Made by a program: the position numbers and the translations under genes. A stretch of 64,000 nucleotides of DNA from Pseudotabrizicola algicola (GTDB lineage Bacteria; Pseudomonadota; Alphaproteobacteria; Rhodobacterales; Rhodobacteraceae). Position 1 is the stretch's first letter. Each line of letters opens with the position of its first letter. This document shows positions 35,064 to 43,090 of the stretch, piece after piece. The notes under the pieces were generated by a model, which was given only the letters and a program-made list of their open reading frames with translations, ran no database searches and had not been told where the DNA came from. The stretch is taken from assembly GCF_010915705.1 (NCBI RefSeq), contig NZ_JAAIKE010000001.1:1240001-1304000 (forward strand), read 5' to 3'.

Positions 35064-35140
35064 TGGTACCGACTCCCCGGCTCGAACGGGGGACCCCCAG
35101 ATCCACAATCTGGTGCTCTAACCAACTGAGCTAAGTCGGC
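35064..35140 (-). tRNA. tRNA-His (GTG)
   Basis: 77 bases. Acceptor GCCGACT pairs with AGTCGGT (first pair G-T), the anticodon arm is CCAGA-TTGTGGA-TCTGG with anticodon GTG, and the T arm is CCCCG-TTCGAGC-CGGGG. The discriminator is A73 and CCA is encoded. The base before G1 is T, so no G-1 is encoded. Absence of G-1 with A73 is the known alphaproteobacterial form of tRNA-His. Confidence 0.95.
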
Positions 35141-35293
35141 ACTTGGGGGCGATGTAACGCCCCTTTTGGCAGATTGCAAGCAGGGTTTGGCGCAAATCTT
35201 GTAGGCAGGCGGCGTGCGTTCCGCAGGGCGCGGGCGCTTGCGAAAGCAGGCAAAGGGCGCTAGGGCAAAGCCTGCATCAATTTGGGGGCCTTC

Positions 35294-35509
35294 ATGGGCA
35301 TCGACAAGGAAAGCGACATCGCCGCAAACCTTCAGATCGGGCCGACTTCGGCCGGAATGGTTCGCATCTATATCGAGGCCGATGGCGGCATCGAACTGCC
35401 CCTCGATTTCGAGCCGGAAGAGGCCGAGGAAATCGCGGAAGAATTGCGCGCCGCGGCAGAGGCGGTGCGCGCGATGGGAACGTCCAAGCCTAAGCCCAAG
35501 CGGAAATAG
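35294..35509 (+). CDS. DUF6324-type small conserved protein
   Basis: 71 residues from the ATG at 35294, with GGGGG just upstream. It starts MGIDKESDIAANLQIGP, has a beta-hairpin (MVRIYIEADGGIELPLDF) and a highly acidic helix (EEAEEIAEELRAAAEAVRA), and ends in Lys/Pro. It resembles a short protein kept in Rhodobacterales, function unknown. Its 3' end overlaps mmcB by 20 bases, tail to tail. Confidence 0.7.
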   Translation: MGIDKESDIAANLQIGPTSAGMVRIYIEADGGIELPLDFEPEEAEEIAEELRAAAEAVRAMGTSKPKPKRK

Positions 35510-35954
35510 CACCCGCCGGATCGCGCAGGGCCTGCAGGCGCAAGGCGGCATGACGGGCAAAGCCCTGCACCACGGCCTTGCGGCGCGCCCCGGCCAAGGG
35601 GGTTTCCGGCCCCATGCGGACCACTTCGGCGCCATAGGCGTCGGCAAGGATCAGCCCCGAGTCGGGCGGCAGCAGTTCGGCTGGAAAATCGGCATCCACC
35701 GCCCAGAAGAAACGGTCACACCACGGCAGGTAGTTCTGCCACTTTCTGTCGGCCTGAAAATCGGCGCGGCAGGATTTGCATTCGATGACCCAGACCTGAC
35801 CCTTGGGACCAAGCGCCATCAGGTCCACCCGCAATCCGGGCGCGGGCACGAGTTCTTCGACGGTGACAAAGCCCATGTCGCGCAGGGCGCGCGCGACCCC
35901 GCGCGCAAGGCGCTGGCCGGGCATGGCGGGCAGGATTTCGGTGTTCAAGTCCAT
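35490..35954 (-). CDS. mmcB: MmcB-family DNA repair protein
   Basis: 154 residues. The restriction-endonuclease-like fold shows in RVDLMALGPKGQVWVIECKSCRADFQADRKW, with the catalytic Asp, Glu and Lys (D44, E58, K60 approximately). This matches COG5321, named MmcB in Caulobacter, where it is under SOS control and helps repair mitomycin C damage. No membrane segment. No clear LexA box was seen upstream. Confidence 0.85.
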   Translation of the reverse strand: MDLNTEILPAMPGQRLARGVARALRDMGFVTVEELVPAPGLRVDLMALGPKGQVWVIECKSCRADFQADRKWQNYLPWCDRFFWAVDADFPAELLPPDSGLILADAYGAEVVRMGPETPLAGARRKAVVQGFARHAALRLQALRDPAGAISAWA

Positions 35955-36134
35955 GCCCGTAGTATGAATAAAACGTGAACATCTGGCAAGGGGAGGCGAT
36001 GCCTGCCAGAGCGCATCGCGCGGCCAAGATGGTTGGCCCCCTTGCCGCGCCGGCCAAGCGCGCCTACATGTGAGGACGGCGGGTGCTGCTCTTCGCGTGC
36101 TGGGGCTTTTTTCCAGTGGCCGATAAGCAAACGA

Positions 36135-36260
36135 ATGGATGCTGGCTCTGGCAAGATCCTGGTCTTGTTACCTGGCGCCCACCTGAGACCTCTGGCTCTC
36201 GGGAAACCATGCCACCCACGGTCGCTGCGGGCCCGCCACCTTTACCAGACGGCAGACACG
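36135..36260 (+). ncRNA. ssrS: Structured RNA, candidate 6S RNA
   Basis: The stretch 35955-36311 has no convincing gene. Within it, 36140-36254 folds into a long imperfect rod: closing stem TGCTG/CGGCA plus TCTGG/CCAGA, an inner stem GGCG/CGCC and CCC/GGG, then GACC/GGTC and TGGC/GCCA at the tip. A small CAAGA/TCTTG hairpin sits in an open central region. Rod shape with a central bubble and GC-rich ends fits alphaproteobacterial 6S RNA, which binds the housekeeping RNA polymerase. Ends are approximate and the name is a judgement from memory of the family. Confidence 0.5.
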
Positions 36261-36287
36261 AAAAAGGGGCGGATTACTCCGCCCCTT
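36261..36287 (-). terminator. Rho-independent terminator after the DUF481 gene
   Basis: A perfect 10-bp stem AAGGGGCGGA/TCCGCCCCTT with a 4-base loop (36264-36287) is followed on the minus strand by TTTTT, 24 bases beyond the DUF481 stop. The same hairpin could help end the plus-strand RNA upstream. Confidence 0.85.
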
Positions 36288-36311
36288 CTCGGCTGTGTGG
36301 GGTTTTCCGGC

Positions 36312-37157
36312 TCAGAAGCCGAACACCAGCGAGACGCCCAATTTGTTGTCCGTCTTGATCGCACGGCTGTCGTTATACTCGGTCAGATAGCTGACGCGGG
36401 TCGAGATCGTGTCGGTCATCTTCACGTTCAGACCCAGATCGTTGTTTGCACGCAGAGCCGAGTTGGATTTCAGAACGTCGGTATCATTCGTCACGAAGAA
36501 GTTGTCGTTGATGCGGTAGAAGAACCGCGACGCGGCCAGATAGCCGGTCTCCGTGGTCGAATCGCGCGCGCCATCCTGCAGATAGCTGACGCCGATACCC
36601 GCCTGCACCCGCCAGGTCATGTCGGGCGTGTTCACGACGCGGTAGCCCGGACCGAAGCCGAGGAAGCCATCGCGGCGCACGTCATCTGCGGTCGAGGCCA
36701 GACCATCTGTCTGCAAACGCGCAAGGGCGAAGGCATAGAAGTTCTGGTCGAAGTAGTAGTTCGCGTCATAGACGGCGAACACGTCTTCTTTCGTCGCGGT
36801 GTTGTTCGACTCGGAGAAGTCGAGCGCCGCGCCGAGGGTCTGGACAAATTGCCCTTGGGCAAAGCGCAACCGCACGCCTGCCGAAAAGTCTTGCGACTCG
36901 TTGTTGCCCGTCTTGCCGGAATAGCCCAGCGACGCGCTGCCGCTCAGACCGGGGCGGAATTCCGGATTGCCGAAGCGTGCGACATCTTCGGCACGAGCCA
37001 GATCATCCGCGACGTTCTCATTGATGTCGTCGATCCGGTCATTGACCGACTCGACGCCCGTGATGGCGACCTGTGCCACGGCGGCAGGCGCAAATGCGAC
37101 TTGGGCGGCGGCAATGGCCAGCACGCCGGCACCAAGGGTGCGGAGTTTGACTGTCAT
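36312..37157 (-). CDS. DUF481/YdiY-family outer-membrane beta-barrel protein
   Basis: 281 residues from the ATG at 37157 (AAGGAA upstream). A signal peptide ends VAQ near 28. The mature protein alternates aromatic and polar residues in beta strands (SASLGYSGKTGNNESQDF, ALDFSESNN, TRVSYLTEYND) and ends with Phe (VSLVFGF), the C-terminal signature of outer-membrane barrels. DUF481 proteins are putative salt-induced outer-membrane proteins. It has its own terminator. Confidence 0.88.
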   Translation of the reverse strand: MTVKLRTLGAGVLAIAAAQVAFAPAAVAQVAITGVESVNDRIDDINENVADDLARAEDVARFGNPEFRPGLSGSASLGYSGKTGNNESQDFSAGVRLRFAQGQFVQTLGAALDFSESNNTATKEDVFAVYDANYYFDQNFYAFALARLQTDGLASTADDVRRDGFLGFGPGYRVVNTPDMTWRVQAGIGVSYLQDGARDSTTETGYLAASRFFYRINDNFFVTNDTDVLKSNSALRANNDLGLNVKMTDTISTRVSYLTEYNDSRAIKTDNKLGVSLVFGF

Positions 37158-37354
37158 CAGTATTTCCTTTTCACACACACCGGCCTCTCTCGTGCCGGTC
37201 GCGGAGGAAACGCATGAACAGGGTATATGTTCCCCCACCTCACCCTTCTGTTACCCCGCGTGAGGTGACCTTGGGTCAACCAACCCTTTGGCGGGATTAG
37301 AAAAGTGTCCCATGACACATCTCGGGCGGGGCGGGTGTGCCTCGCGGCGAAGGG

Positions 37355-37672
37355 TCAGCGGCGCGGGGCGGGCTTGCGGGCGGGCCGGGCGTGGACGCGC
37401 ACCGGAACGGGTTCCAGACGCAGGCGCGGGCCACGCGGCGGGGTGTCGTCCGGTTCCGCCATGCGCATGATCGCAATCGCGAACTGCACGCCGGCAAAGA
37501 CGACGCCGTTGAACATCACCAGCATCAGCGCAGCGACCCAGCCCATCGGCGCTTGCAGGATAAGGCGTTGCAAACCCCCAACATCAAGCCAGACGACACC
37601 TGCGACAAAAGCCGCCGCGATGGCAAATCCGATGGCGACATTCACAATATAGAGGCGGATGAGTTTCGGCAT
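37355..37672 (-). CDS. Small two-helix membrane protein
   Basis: 105 residues. Two membrane helices, about 4-29 (LIRLYIVNVAIGFAIAAAFV) and 45-70 (MGWVAALMLVMFNGVVFAG), then a basic Pro/Arg-rich cytoplasmic tail. No named family recognised; the pattern is like small conserved Rhodobacterales membrane proteins. The ATG at 37672 is chosen because the first helix begins there and GGAGAG lies upstream. Confidence 0.65.
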   Translation of the reverse strand: MPKLIRLYIVNVAIGFAIAAAFVAGVVWLDVGGLQRLILQAPMGWVAALMLVMFNGVVFAGVQFAIAIMRMAEPDDTPPRGPRLRLEPVPVRVHARPARKPAPRR

Positions 37673-37781
37673 GATGCTCTCCTGATCGCGCTGCAAAGGT
37701 AACGCGTCCGTGGCAAAGGGAAAGGTCCAATTCGCCGCAGGTCCGTGCAGGCTGCTCAAGGAGAAACGCAGCGCGAGCCGA

Positions 37782-38186
37782 TCAGTTCATCGGGCGCACG
37801 AATTCCATGCTGCCGCCCTTTTCGCCTGTCAGCAGAAGCGTGGTGGGGCCGGTCACTTCGGCGCGAGTCATTTCGGCAAGCGCAGCAAACAGCGCAGATT
37901 CGGCGGCAAGGTCAGGGCAGGCCATGCGGGTGGCACGAAGCGGACCGGCACGGAACTGCGGCAAGGGGCCCTCATAGCTGCCGGAAAAGCGGTTGCACGG
38001 CCCCTGCCCCGAAATTTGCCCTGCGGTGTTCAGGTCAATCGTGGCGCTTGCCGTAAAGGGCTGGCCGTTTATGGCCACAAGTTTCCATTCAATCGCGCGG
38101 TAGGCGCCGGGCACATCCTGTGCGAAGGCGGGCAGACAGGCGGCGAAGGTCGCGGCAAGCGCGGGAATGAGGCGGGGCATGGTCAT
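37782..38186 (-). CDS. META-domain (HslJ-like) exported protein
   Basis: 134 residues. A signal peptide ends AFA near 23. The META domain has the pattern YRAIEWKLVAINGQPF, then GQGPCNRFSGSYEG near 60 and MACPDLAAESALFAALAEM near 85, including the two conserved Cys. HslJ-type proteins are periplasmic or outer-membrane-associated and linked with motility or heat and novobiocin responses; role here unknown. AGGAG lies just before the start. Confidence 0.82.
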   Translation of the reverse strand: MTMPRLIPALAATFAACLPAFAQDVPGAYRAIEWKLVAINGQPFTASATIDLNTAGQISGQGPCNRFSGSYEGPLPQFRAGPLRATRMACPDLAAESALFAALAEMTRAEVTGPTTLLLTGEKGGSMEFVRPMN

Positions 38187-38223
38187 CAGGCTCCTGTTCA
38201 TGGCGGACACGTCCCGAGACCTA

Positions 38224-38712
38224 TCACAACCCTTGGGGCTTTGCCTCATGCGCCATGTGATCGAGCACCGCGTTGACGAATTTGGATTCCTTGCCATCGG
38301 GGAAGAAGGCTTTGGCCACGTCGACGAATTCGGTGATGACCACCTTGGGCGGGGTGGCCATTTGCGTCATTTCGGCCCCTGCCGCGCGGAACAGGGCGCG
38401 CAGCACCGGATCGATCCGGTCGATCGGCCATTTGGCGACAAGCGCGCGGTCGGTCATCTGGTCGATCAGGGCCTGATAATTCACCGCGTGATCCACAAGC
38501 GCGCGGAAGTGATCGACATCACCTTCGGCAAACTCGCCCTCGTCATAGGTCGCGCCGAAACGATGCACCTCGAACTCGCGGCAGACCGCCTTGATGGTCT
38601 GGCCCGAGACTTCCATCTGGAACAGCGCCTGCACGGCGTAAAGCCGCGCGGCAGAGCGCATCTGCTTTTTCTCGGCGTTGCTCGGCTTGGAGGCCGATCT
38701 TGACTCTGTCAT
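38224..38712 (-). CDS. nusB: Transcription antitermination factor NusB
   Basis: 162 residues from the ATG at 38712, overlapping ribH by 4 bases. All-helical protein with RSAARLYAVQALFQMEVSG near 19 (RNA-binding Arg-rich helix), WPIDRIDPVLRALFRAAGAEM near 97 and KVVITEFVDVAKAFF near 123, the usual NusB pattern. It binds boxA RNA with NusE for rRNA antitermination. ribH-nusB order is widespread. Confidence 0.93.
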   Translation of the reverse strand: MTESRSASKPSNAEKKQMRSAARLYAVQALFQMEVSGQTIKAVCREFEVHRFGATYDEGEFAEGDVDHFRALVDHAVNYQALIDQMTDRALVAKWPIDRIDPVLRALFRAAGAEMTQMATPPKVVITEFVDVAKAFFPDGKESKFVNAVLDHMAHEAKPQGL

Positions 38713-39209
38713 GCGCGGAATCCGATCCCTTTCGTCTGGCCCGCCCATTTGCGCGAAAGCGCGATCAGGTGCAAGGCCGCCGCAGCGGCACCGCCGCCTT
38801 TATTCTGGCCCGCCGGATCGGCCCGCACTTCGGCTTGTGCACGATTCTCGACCGTAAGGATGCCGTTGCCGATACAGGCCCCCTGAAGGCCCAGAAGGGT
38901 GATGGCGCGGCTGCTGTCGTTGCAGACGGTATCATAATGCGTCGTCTCGCCGCGGATCACGCAGCCAAGCGCGACATAACCGTCGTATTTTGCCTGCCGT
39001 TCGGCCATTGCGATGGCGGTCGGCACTTCCAGAGCGCCCGGCACTTCCACCAGATCAACCTCGGCGCCGCAGCTTGCGGCAATGGCGCGCGCGCCTGCGA
39101 CCATGTTGTCGGTGATATCCTTGTAATAGGGGGCCACCACGACGAGCAGCTTCACCGGGCGGTCAAACGCGGGAAGAGGCAGGGTGTAATGCGATTCATG
39201 CGCGGCCAT
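38709..39209 (-). CDS. ribH: 6,7-dimethyl-8-ribityllumazine synthase
   Basis: 166 residues. KLLVVVAPYYKDITDNMVAGA at the N-terminus, VPGALEVPTAIAMA near 57, GCVIRGETTHYDTVC near 80 (catalytic His) and GNGILTVENRAQAE near 115 match RibH. It condenses the RibB product with the pyrimidine intermediate to lumazine. It is 3 bases downstream of ribB. Confidence 0.95.
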   Translation of the reverse strand: MAAHESHYTLPLPAFDRPVKLLVVVAPYYKDITDNMVAGARAIAASCGAEVDLVEVPGALEVPTAIAMAERQAKYDGYVALGCVIRGETTHYDTVCNDSSRAITLLGLQGACIGNGILTVENRAQAEVRADPAGQNKGGGAAAAALHLIALSRKWAGQTKGIGFRA

Positions 39210-39212
39210 CTG

Positions 39213-40304
39213 TCACTCCGTGATGCGGCGGGTGCCGGTGATCGACAAACCGTAGGCATCAAGGCCCACGACTTTCGGTTGCGGCGAGTTGGTGAGAAGG
39301 GTCAGATCATGGATGCCGAGCGAGACAAGGATCTGCGCGCCGATCCCGTATTGGCGCAGCGTCTGTGGCGAGGCTTCGGCGTCTGACGTCAGCTTCATGT
39401 TGAGATCGCGCAGCAGCACCAGCACGCCGCGCCCTTCCTCGGCGATCATGCGCATGGCGGCGGCAAACTCGCTGGTGCGCCCTGCCCCGCCAAGGCCGAC
39501 CACATCAAGCAGCGGATCGAGCGTGTGCATCCGCGTCAGCACCGGACCGGGGGCGGCGATATCGCCCTTGATCAGCACCACATGCTCGGCGCCTTCGGTC
39601 ACATCGGTGTAGATGCGCAAGGCCCAGTCACCCCCGAATTCCGAGGTGACGCTGCGCTCTTCGCTGAGTTTCACCAGATTGTCGTTGCGGCGGCGATAGG
39701 CGATCAGGTCGGAAATCGTGCCGATCTTCAGGCCGTGCTTTTGCGCAAAGACCACCAGATCGGGCAGACGGGCCATCGTGCCATCGTCGTTCATCACCTC
39801 GCAGATGACGCCCGACGGGTTCAGCCCCGCAAGGCGCGCCACATCGACCGCCGCTTCGGTATGGCCCGCACGCACCAGAACCCCGCCGTCACGCGCGCGC
39901 AGCGGGAAGATATGTCCCGGCGTCGCGATGTCTTGCGGCCCCTTGGTCTGGTCGATCGCAACCGAAACGGTGCGCGCGCGGTCGGCAGCGGAAATACCGG
40001 TGGAAATGCCGTCGCGCGCTTCGATGGAAAGGGTGAAGGCCGATGCGTGGCGCGACTGGTTCTTCGGGCTCATCGGTTGCAGGCCGAGTTGGTCGACACG
40101 GTCCGCCGTCAGCGCAAGGCAGATCAGGCCACGGCCATAGGTTGCCATGAAGTTGATGGCCTGCGGCGTGCACATCTGCGCCGGGATCACCAGATCGCCC
40201 TCGTTCTCCCGATCCTCGTGGTCGACCAGAATGAACATGCGCCCGTTGCGCGCTTCATCGATGATCTCTTCGACAGGAGAGATGGCGGCGGAATATTGGG
40301 TCAT
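39213..40304 (-). CDS. ribB: 3,4-dihydroxy-2-butanone 4-phosphate synthase with degenerate RibA-like C-domain
   Basis: 363 residues. The N-terminal 205 residues are RibB: VDHEDRENEGDLVIPA near 28-43 (metal Glu), RHASAFTLSIEARDGISTGISAADRA and RAGHTEAAVDVARLAGL. The C-terminal half is homologous to GTP cyclohydrolase II but lacks the three zinc-binding Cys (the usual GxxxxSxRCDC region reads LDPLLDVVGLGG), so RibA activity is unlikely. A separate RibA should exist elsewhere. Confidence 0.92.
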   Translation of the reverse strand: MTQYSAAISPVEEIIDEARNGRMFILVDHEDRENEGDLVIPAQMCTPQAINFMATYGRGLICLALTADRVDQLGLQPMSPKNQSRHASAFTLSIEARDGISTGISAADRARTVSVAIDQTKGPQDIATPGHIFPLRARDGGVLVRAGHTEAAVDVARLAGLNPSGVICEVMNDDGTMARLPDLVVFAQKHGLKIGTISDLIAYRRRNDNLVKLSEERSVTSEFGGDWALRIYTDVTEGAEHVVLIKGDIAAPGPVLTRMHTLDPLLDVVGLGGAGRTSEFAAAMRMIAEEGRGVLVLLRDLNMKLTSDAEASPQTLRQYGIGAQILVSLGIHDLTLLTNSPQPKVVGLDAYGLSITGTRRITE

Positions 40305-40407
40305 GGCAAGGTTCCTGAACGCGTTTGAGAGGCTTTAGCGCGAGCGCAGGGCAAAAGCCAGAGCCGGGCGGCGCAGATGGCTTGTGCGCAAATGGCGCAT
40401 TCGGCCT

Positions 40408-40962
40408 TCAGCGCGCGAAATAGCGTTCTGCCGGAAGGTATCCAGCCAGACGGCCCGCGACGCACCATTCCGCCTCCAGCCCGTGATCGCCGACCAGCAG
40501 CACGGCATCGGACGGGGTTTTGCCCAGCGCCGCGCGCAAGCGGCCCCGCGCCTCGGCAAAGCTGGCAAGGAGAGGCGGGGCGGCATGGCACTGCGCCAGC
40601 ACAGGGGCCGCCTGCGCCAAGGCAGCGGGGGGCAGCGGCGGCACCGCCAACCCGATCATTCCCGCAGAGCCGAGGGCGGCGAGTTTGGCCGCGCGATCCG
40701 CTGGCAGGGACTGGCCCTCGCGCAGGACGCGCAAGGCATTTGAGGAAAACAGGAAGGCCACCAGATCATGTCCGGTGCTGGCGCGGATACCTGCATAGGT
40801 CTTGTAATCGAGACCGAGCTCTGCCGCCCGCCGGACCCGCAGGCGCACGACCTCGAGCGGAAGGGTCGGCAGGAGCCGCGACCGCGCTGCCCGCCAGCAA
40901 TGGCTGCGCCATGCAAGCCCCGTCATTTCGGGGCCGCCGTTGTGGCCGATGCCTGCGGTCAT
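40408..40962 (-). CDS. Hypothetical protein with N-terminal GHNGGP motif
   Basis: 184 residues. The ATG at 40962 overlaps the ribE stop (ATGA); an in-frame ATG 6 bases earlier is also possible. It opens TAGIGHNGGP, a motif found at the start of many alphaproteobacterial proteins of unknown role. The body is helical and Ala/Leu-rich, with no membrane segment (SAGMIGLAVPPLPPAALAQAAP near 130). Coupling to ribE suggests a link to the rib operon, but no function is recognised. Confidence 0.7.
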   Translation of the reverse strand: MTAGIGHNGGPEMTGLAWRSHCWRAARSRLLPTLPLEVVRLRVRRAAELGLDYKTYAGIRASTGHDLVAFLFSSNALRVLREGQSLPADRAAKLAALGSAGMIGLAVPPLPPAALAQAAPVLAQCHAAPPLLASFAEARGRLRAALGKTPSDAVLLVGDHGLEAEWCVAGRLAGYLPAERYFAR

Positions 40963-41555
40963 TCCCATTCGCGCAGGCGGGCCACGTAGCGCGCCATCGT
41001 ATCCACCTCGAGATTCACACGGTCCCCCACGGCGACATCGCCCCATGTCGTGGCCTTCTGGGTGTGCGGAATGAAGTTGATGCCAAAATCGGTGCCATCC
41101 ACCTCGTTCACGGTGAGCGAGGTGCCGTTGAGCGCGACCGATCCCTTGGGCGCGATGAAGCGCGCCAGATCGCGGGGGGCGCGGAAGGTCACGCGCAGGC
41201 TGTCCCCCTCCGGCACCACCGCCACCACCTCGGCCACACCGTCGACATGGCCGGAAACGATATGCCCGCCCAACTCGTCGCCCACTTTCAGCGCGCGCTC
41301 CAGATTGACACGGGTGCCGGCACGCCAGCGCGACAGGTTGGTCTTGCTGACGGTTTCCGCCGAGATCTGCACGTCATACCAGTTGCGCGGCGCAGTGCCG
41401 GTGGCAATGACCGTGAGACAAACCCCGTCCGATGCGATGGAGGCACCGATGTCGATGCCCGCCACATCATAGCGCGTGCCGATGCGGGCCCGCAGGTCGC
41501 CCTGCTGTTCGACCTCCAGCACTTCTCCGATATCGCTGACGATCCCTGTAAACAT
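40959..41555 (-). CDS. ribE: Riboflavin synthase alpha subunit
   Basis: 198 residues. Two lumazine-binding repeats are visible: MFTGIVSDIGEV...GASIASDGVCLTV, and VSGHVDGVAEV...GSVALNGTSLTVNEV. It dismutates two lumazines to riboflavin. First gene of the local rib group; ribD is not in this window. No FMN-riboswitch core was found upstream. Confidence 0.95.
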   Translation of the reverse strand: MFTGIVSDIGEVLEVEQQGDLRARIGTRYDVAGIDIGASIASDGVCLTVIATGTAPRNWYDVQISAETVSKTNLSRWRAGTRVNLERALKVGDELGGHIVSGHVDGVAEVVAVVPEGDSLRVTFRAPRDLARFIAPKGSVALNGTSLTVNEVDGTDFGINFIPHTQKATTWGDVAVGDRVNLEVDTMARYVARLREWE

Positions 41556-41708
41556 GGCGGCTCTCCTTTGCCCCAATGCCTAGCCTGCACCAAAAGCCTG
41601 CGCAAGGTCGGACAGAAATTGCCTAAAAATCGCCGTGCTTTGACCGTTTGGCTTCGCTAAGGGTTAATCTCGCCGGTGGAATGCTTCCGGCAGCACAGAC
41701 CGACGGAT

Positions 41709-43001
41709 ATGATGCGCACAACCGGAGAAGATCGCCGTTTCCTGTTTTTGCAAGGCCCGCACGGGCCCTTCTTTCACCGTCTGGGCAAGATGCTTCAGGC
41801 GGCGGGGGCGCAGGTCTGGCGGGTGGGCTTCAACCGGGGCGACTGTGCCTTCTGGCCCAGCAATGACAGCTTCATCGCCTTTCGGGAGCCTGCGGCGCTC
41901 TGGCCAGACCGCATCGCTGGCCTGCTGCAAGAGCTGCGGATCACCGATCTGGTGCTTTATGGCGATACGCGGCCCATTCACGCGCAGGCGGTGATGGCGG
42001 CCAGGGCGGCGGGGGTGATGGTGCATGTGTTTGAGGAAGGCTATCTGCGCCCGCATTGGGTGACCTATGAACGCGGCGGGGTGAACGGCCATTCGCGCCT
42101 CATGCAGATGAGCGTGGCCGAGATGCAGGCAGCGCTTGCCAAGGCCGAGATGGACCAGCCGGAGGCCCCGGCGCGCTGGGGCGACATGCGCCAGCACATC
42201 TTCTGGGGCGCGCTGTATCACTGGTTCGTGCTGACCGGGTTCTGGGATTTCCGCAACTTCCGCCCGCATCGCAAGCAAACCGTCTGGGAGGAGTTCCTGC
42301 TTTATTGCAGGCGGCTCGTGCTGCTGCCCTTTCACCGCTGGGAACGGATGATCGCGCAGTTCCGCATCAAGCACGGGGGGTTTCCCTATCATCTGGTGCT
42401 GTTGCAACTGGAGCATGACGCCAGTTTCCAGATGCACTCACCCTTCAAGACGATGGCCGAATTTCTGGCGGTGGTCGTCGAGGGGTTTGCCAAGGGCGCG
42501 GCGGCGCATCACCATCTGGTGTTCAAGGCCCACCCGCTGGAAGACGGGCGCGCGCCGCTGAAGGCGGAAATCCGGCGCCTGTCGCGCCTGCACGGGATAG
42601 AGGGGCGCGTGCATTTCGTGCGCGGCGGCAAACTGGCAGCGCTTCTCAATCACGCCCGCAGCGCGGTGACGGTCAATTCCACCGCCGGACAGCAGGTGCT
42701 GTGGCGGGGCATGCCGCTCAAGACCTTCGGGGCGGCGGTCTATGCCAAGCCGGAGTTTGTCTCGCACCAGCCCATCGCGCGGTTCTTCTCGCGCCCGCAT
42801 CGCCCCGACGCCCGCGCCTATCGCGATTATCGCCACTATCTGCTTGAAACCAGCCAGATTACCGGCGGGTTCTACAGCGCCCGCGGGCGGCGGGAGGTGT
42901 TGCGGCAAGTGGTCGATATGATGCTTTCGCCCGAAGATCCGTATGACGCACTGGTTTCGGGAAGCGCGGCACCAAGGCAACAGTTGCGGCTGGTGAACTG
43001 A
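41709..43001 (+). CDS. kpsS: Capsule polysaccharide modification protein KpsS
   Basis: 430 residues. RRFLFLQGPHGPFFHRLGKML at the N-terminus, LVLYGDTRPIHAQAV near 80, VFEEGYLRPHWVT near 105, FKAHPLEDGRAPL near 280 and the C-terminal NSTAGQQVLWRGMP near 320 match the KpsS family. KpsS adds the first beta-Kdo of the poly-Kdo linker on lyso-phosphatidylglycerol, at the inner face of the inner membrane, for ABC-transporter-dependent capsules. kpsC follows after one gene. Confidence 0.9.
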   Translation: MMRTTGEDRRFLFLQGPHGPFFHRLGKMLQAAGAQVWRVGFNRGDCAFWPSNDSFIAFREPAALWPDRIAGLLQELRITDLVLYGDTRPIHAQAVMAARAAGVMVHVFEEGYLRPHWVTYERGGVNGHSRLMQMSVAEMQAALAKAEMDQPEAPARWGDMRQHIFWGALYHWFVLTGFWDFRNFRPHRKQTVWEEFLLYCRRLVLLPFHRWERMIAQFRIKHGGFPYHLVLLQLEHDASFQMHSPFKTMAEFLAVVVEGFAKGAAAHHHLVFKAHPLEDGRAPLKAEIRRLSRLHGIEGRVHFVRGGKLAALLNHARSAVTVNSTAGQQVLWRGMPLKTFGAAVYAKPEFVSHQPIARFFSRPHRPDARAYRDYRHYLLETSQITGGFYSARGRREVLRQVVDMMLSPEDPYDALVSGSAAPRQQLRLVN

Positions 43002-43090
43002 CGCCGGAACGCGGTGCTGGCATTTTCTCAGTTCATTCTTTACACTTGCAGGCAAAACTTGAGGCAAATCCAGTCAAAGGAGCCCGAGCA

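Noticed and set aside
32620-35121. Long plus-strand open frame opposite tex
   Set aside because: High-GC mirror frame of a clearly conserved gene; no domain is recognisable in it.
36135-36260. SRP RNA or tmRNA as identity of the structured RNA
   Set aside because: No conserved SRP tetraloop/asymmetric loop (GGAAG...AGCAGC) and no tRNA-like end or tag frame is present.
41556-41708. FMN riboswitch before ribE
   Set aside because: No core sequence of that riboswitch was found in the divergent interval.
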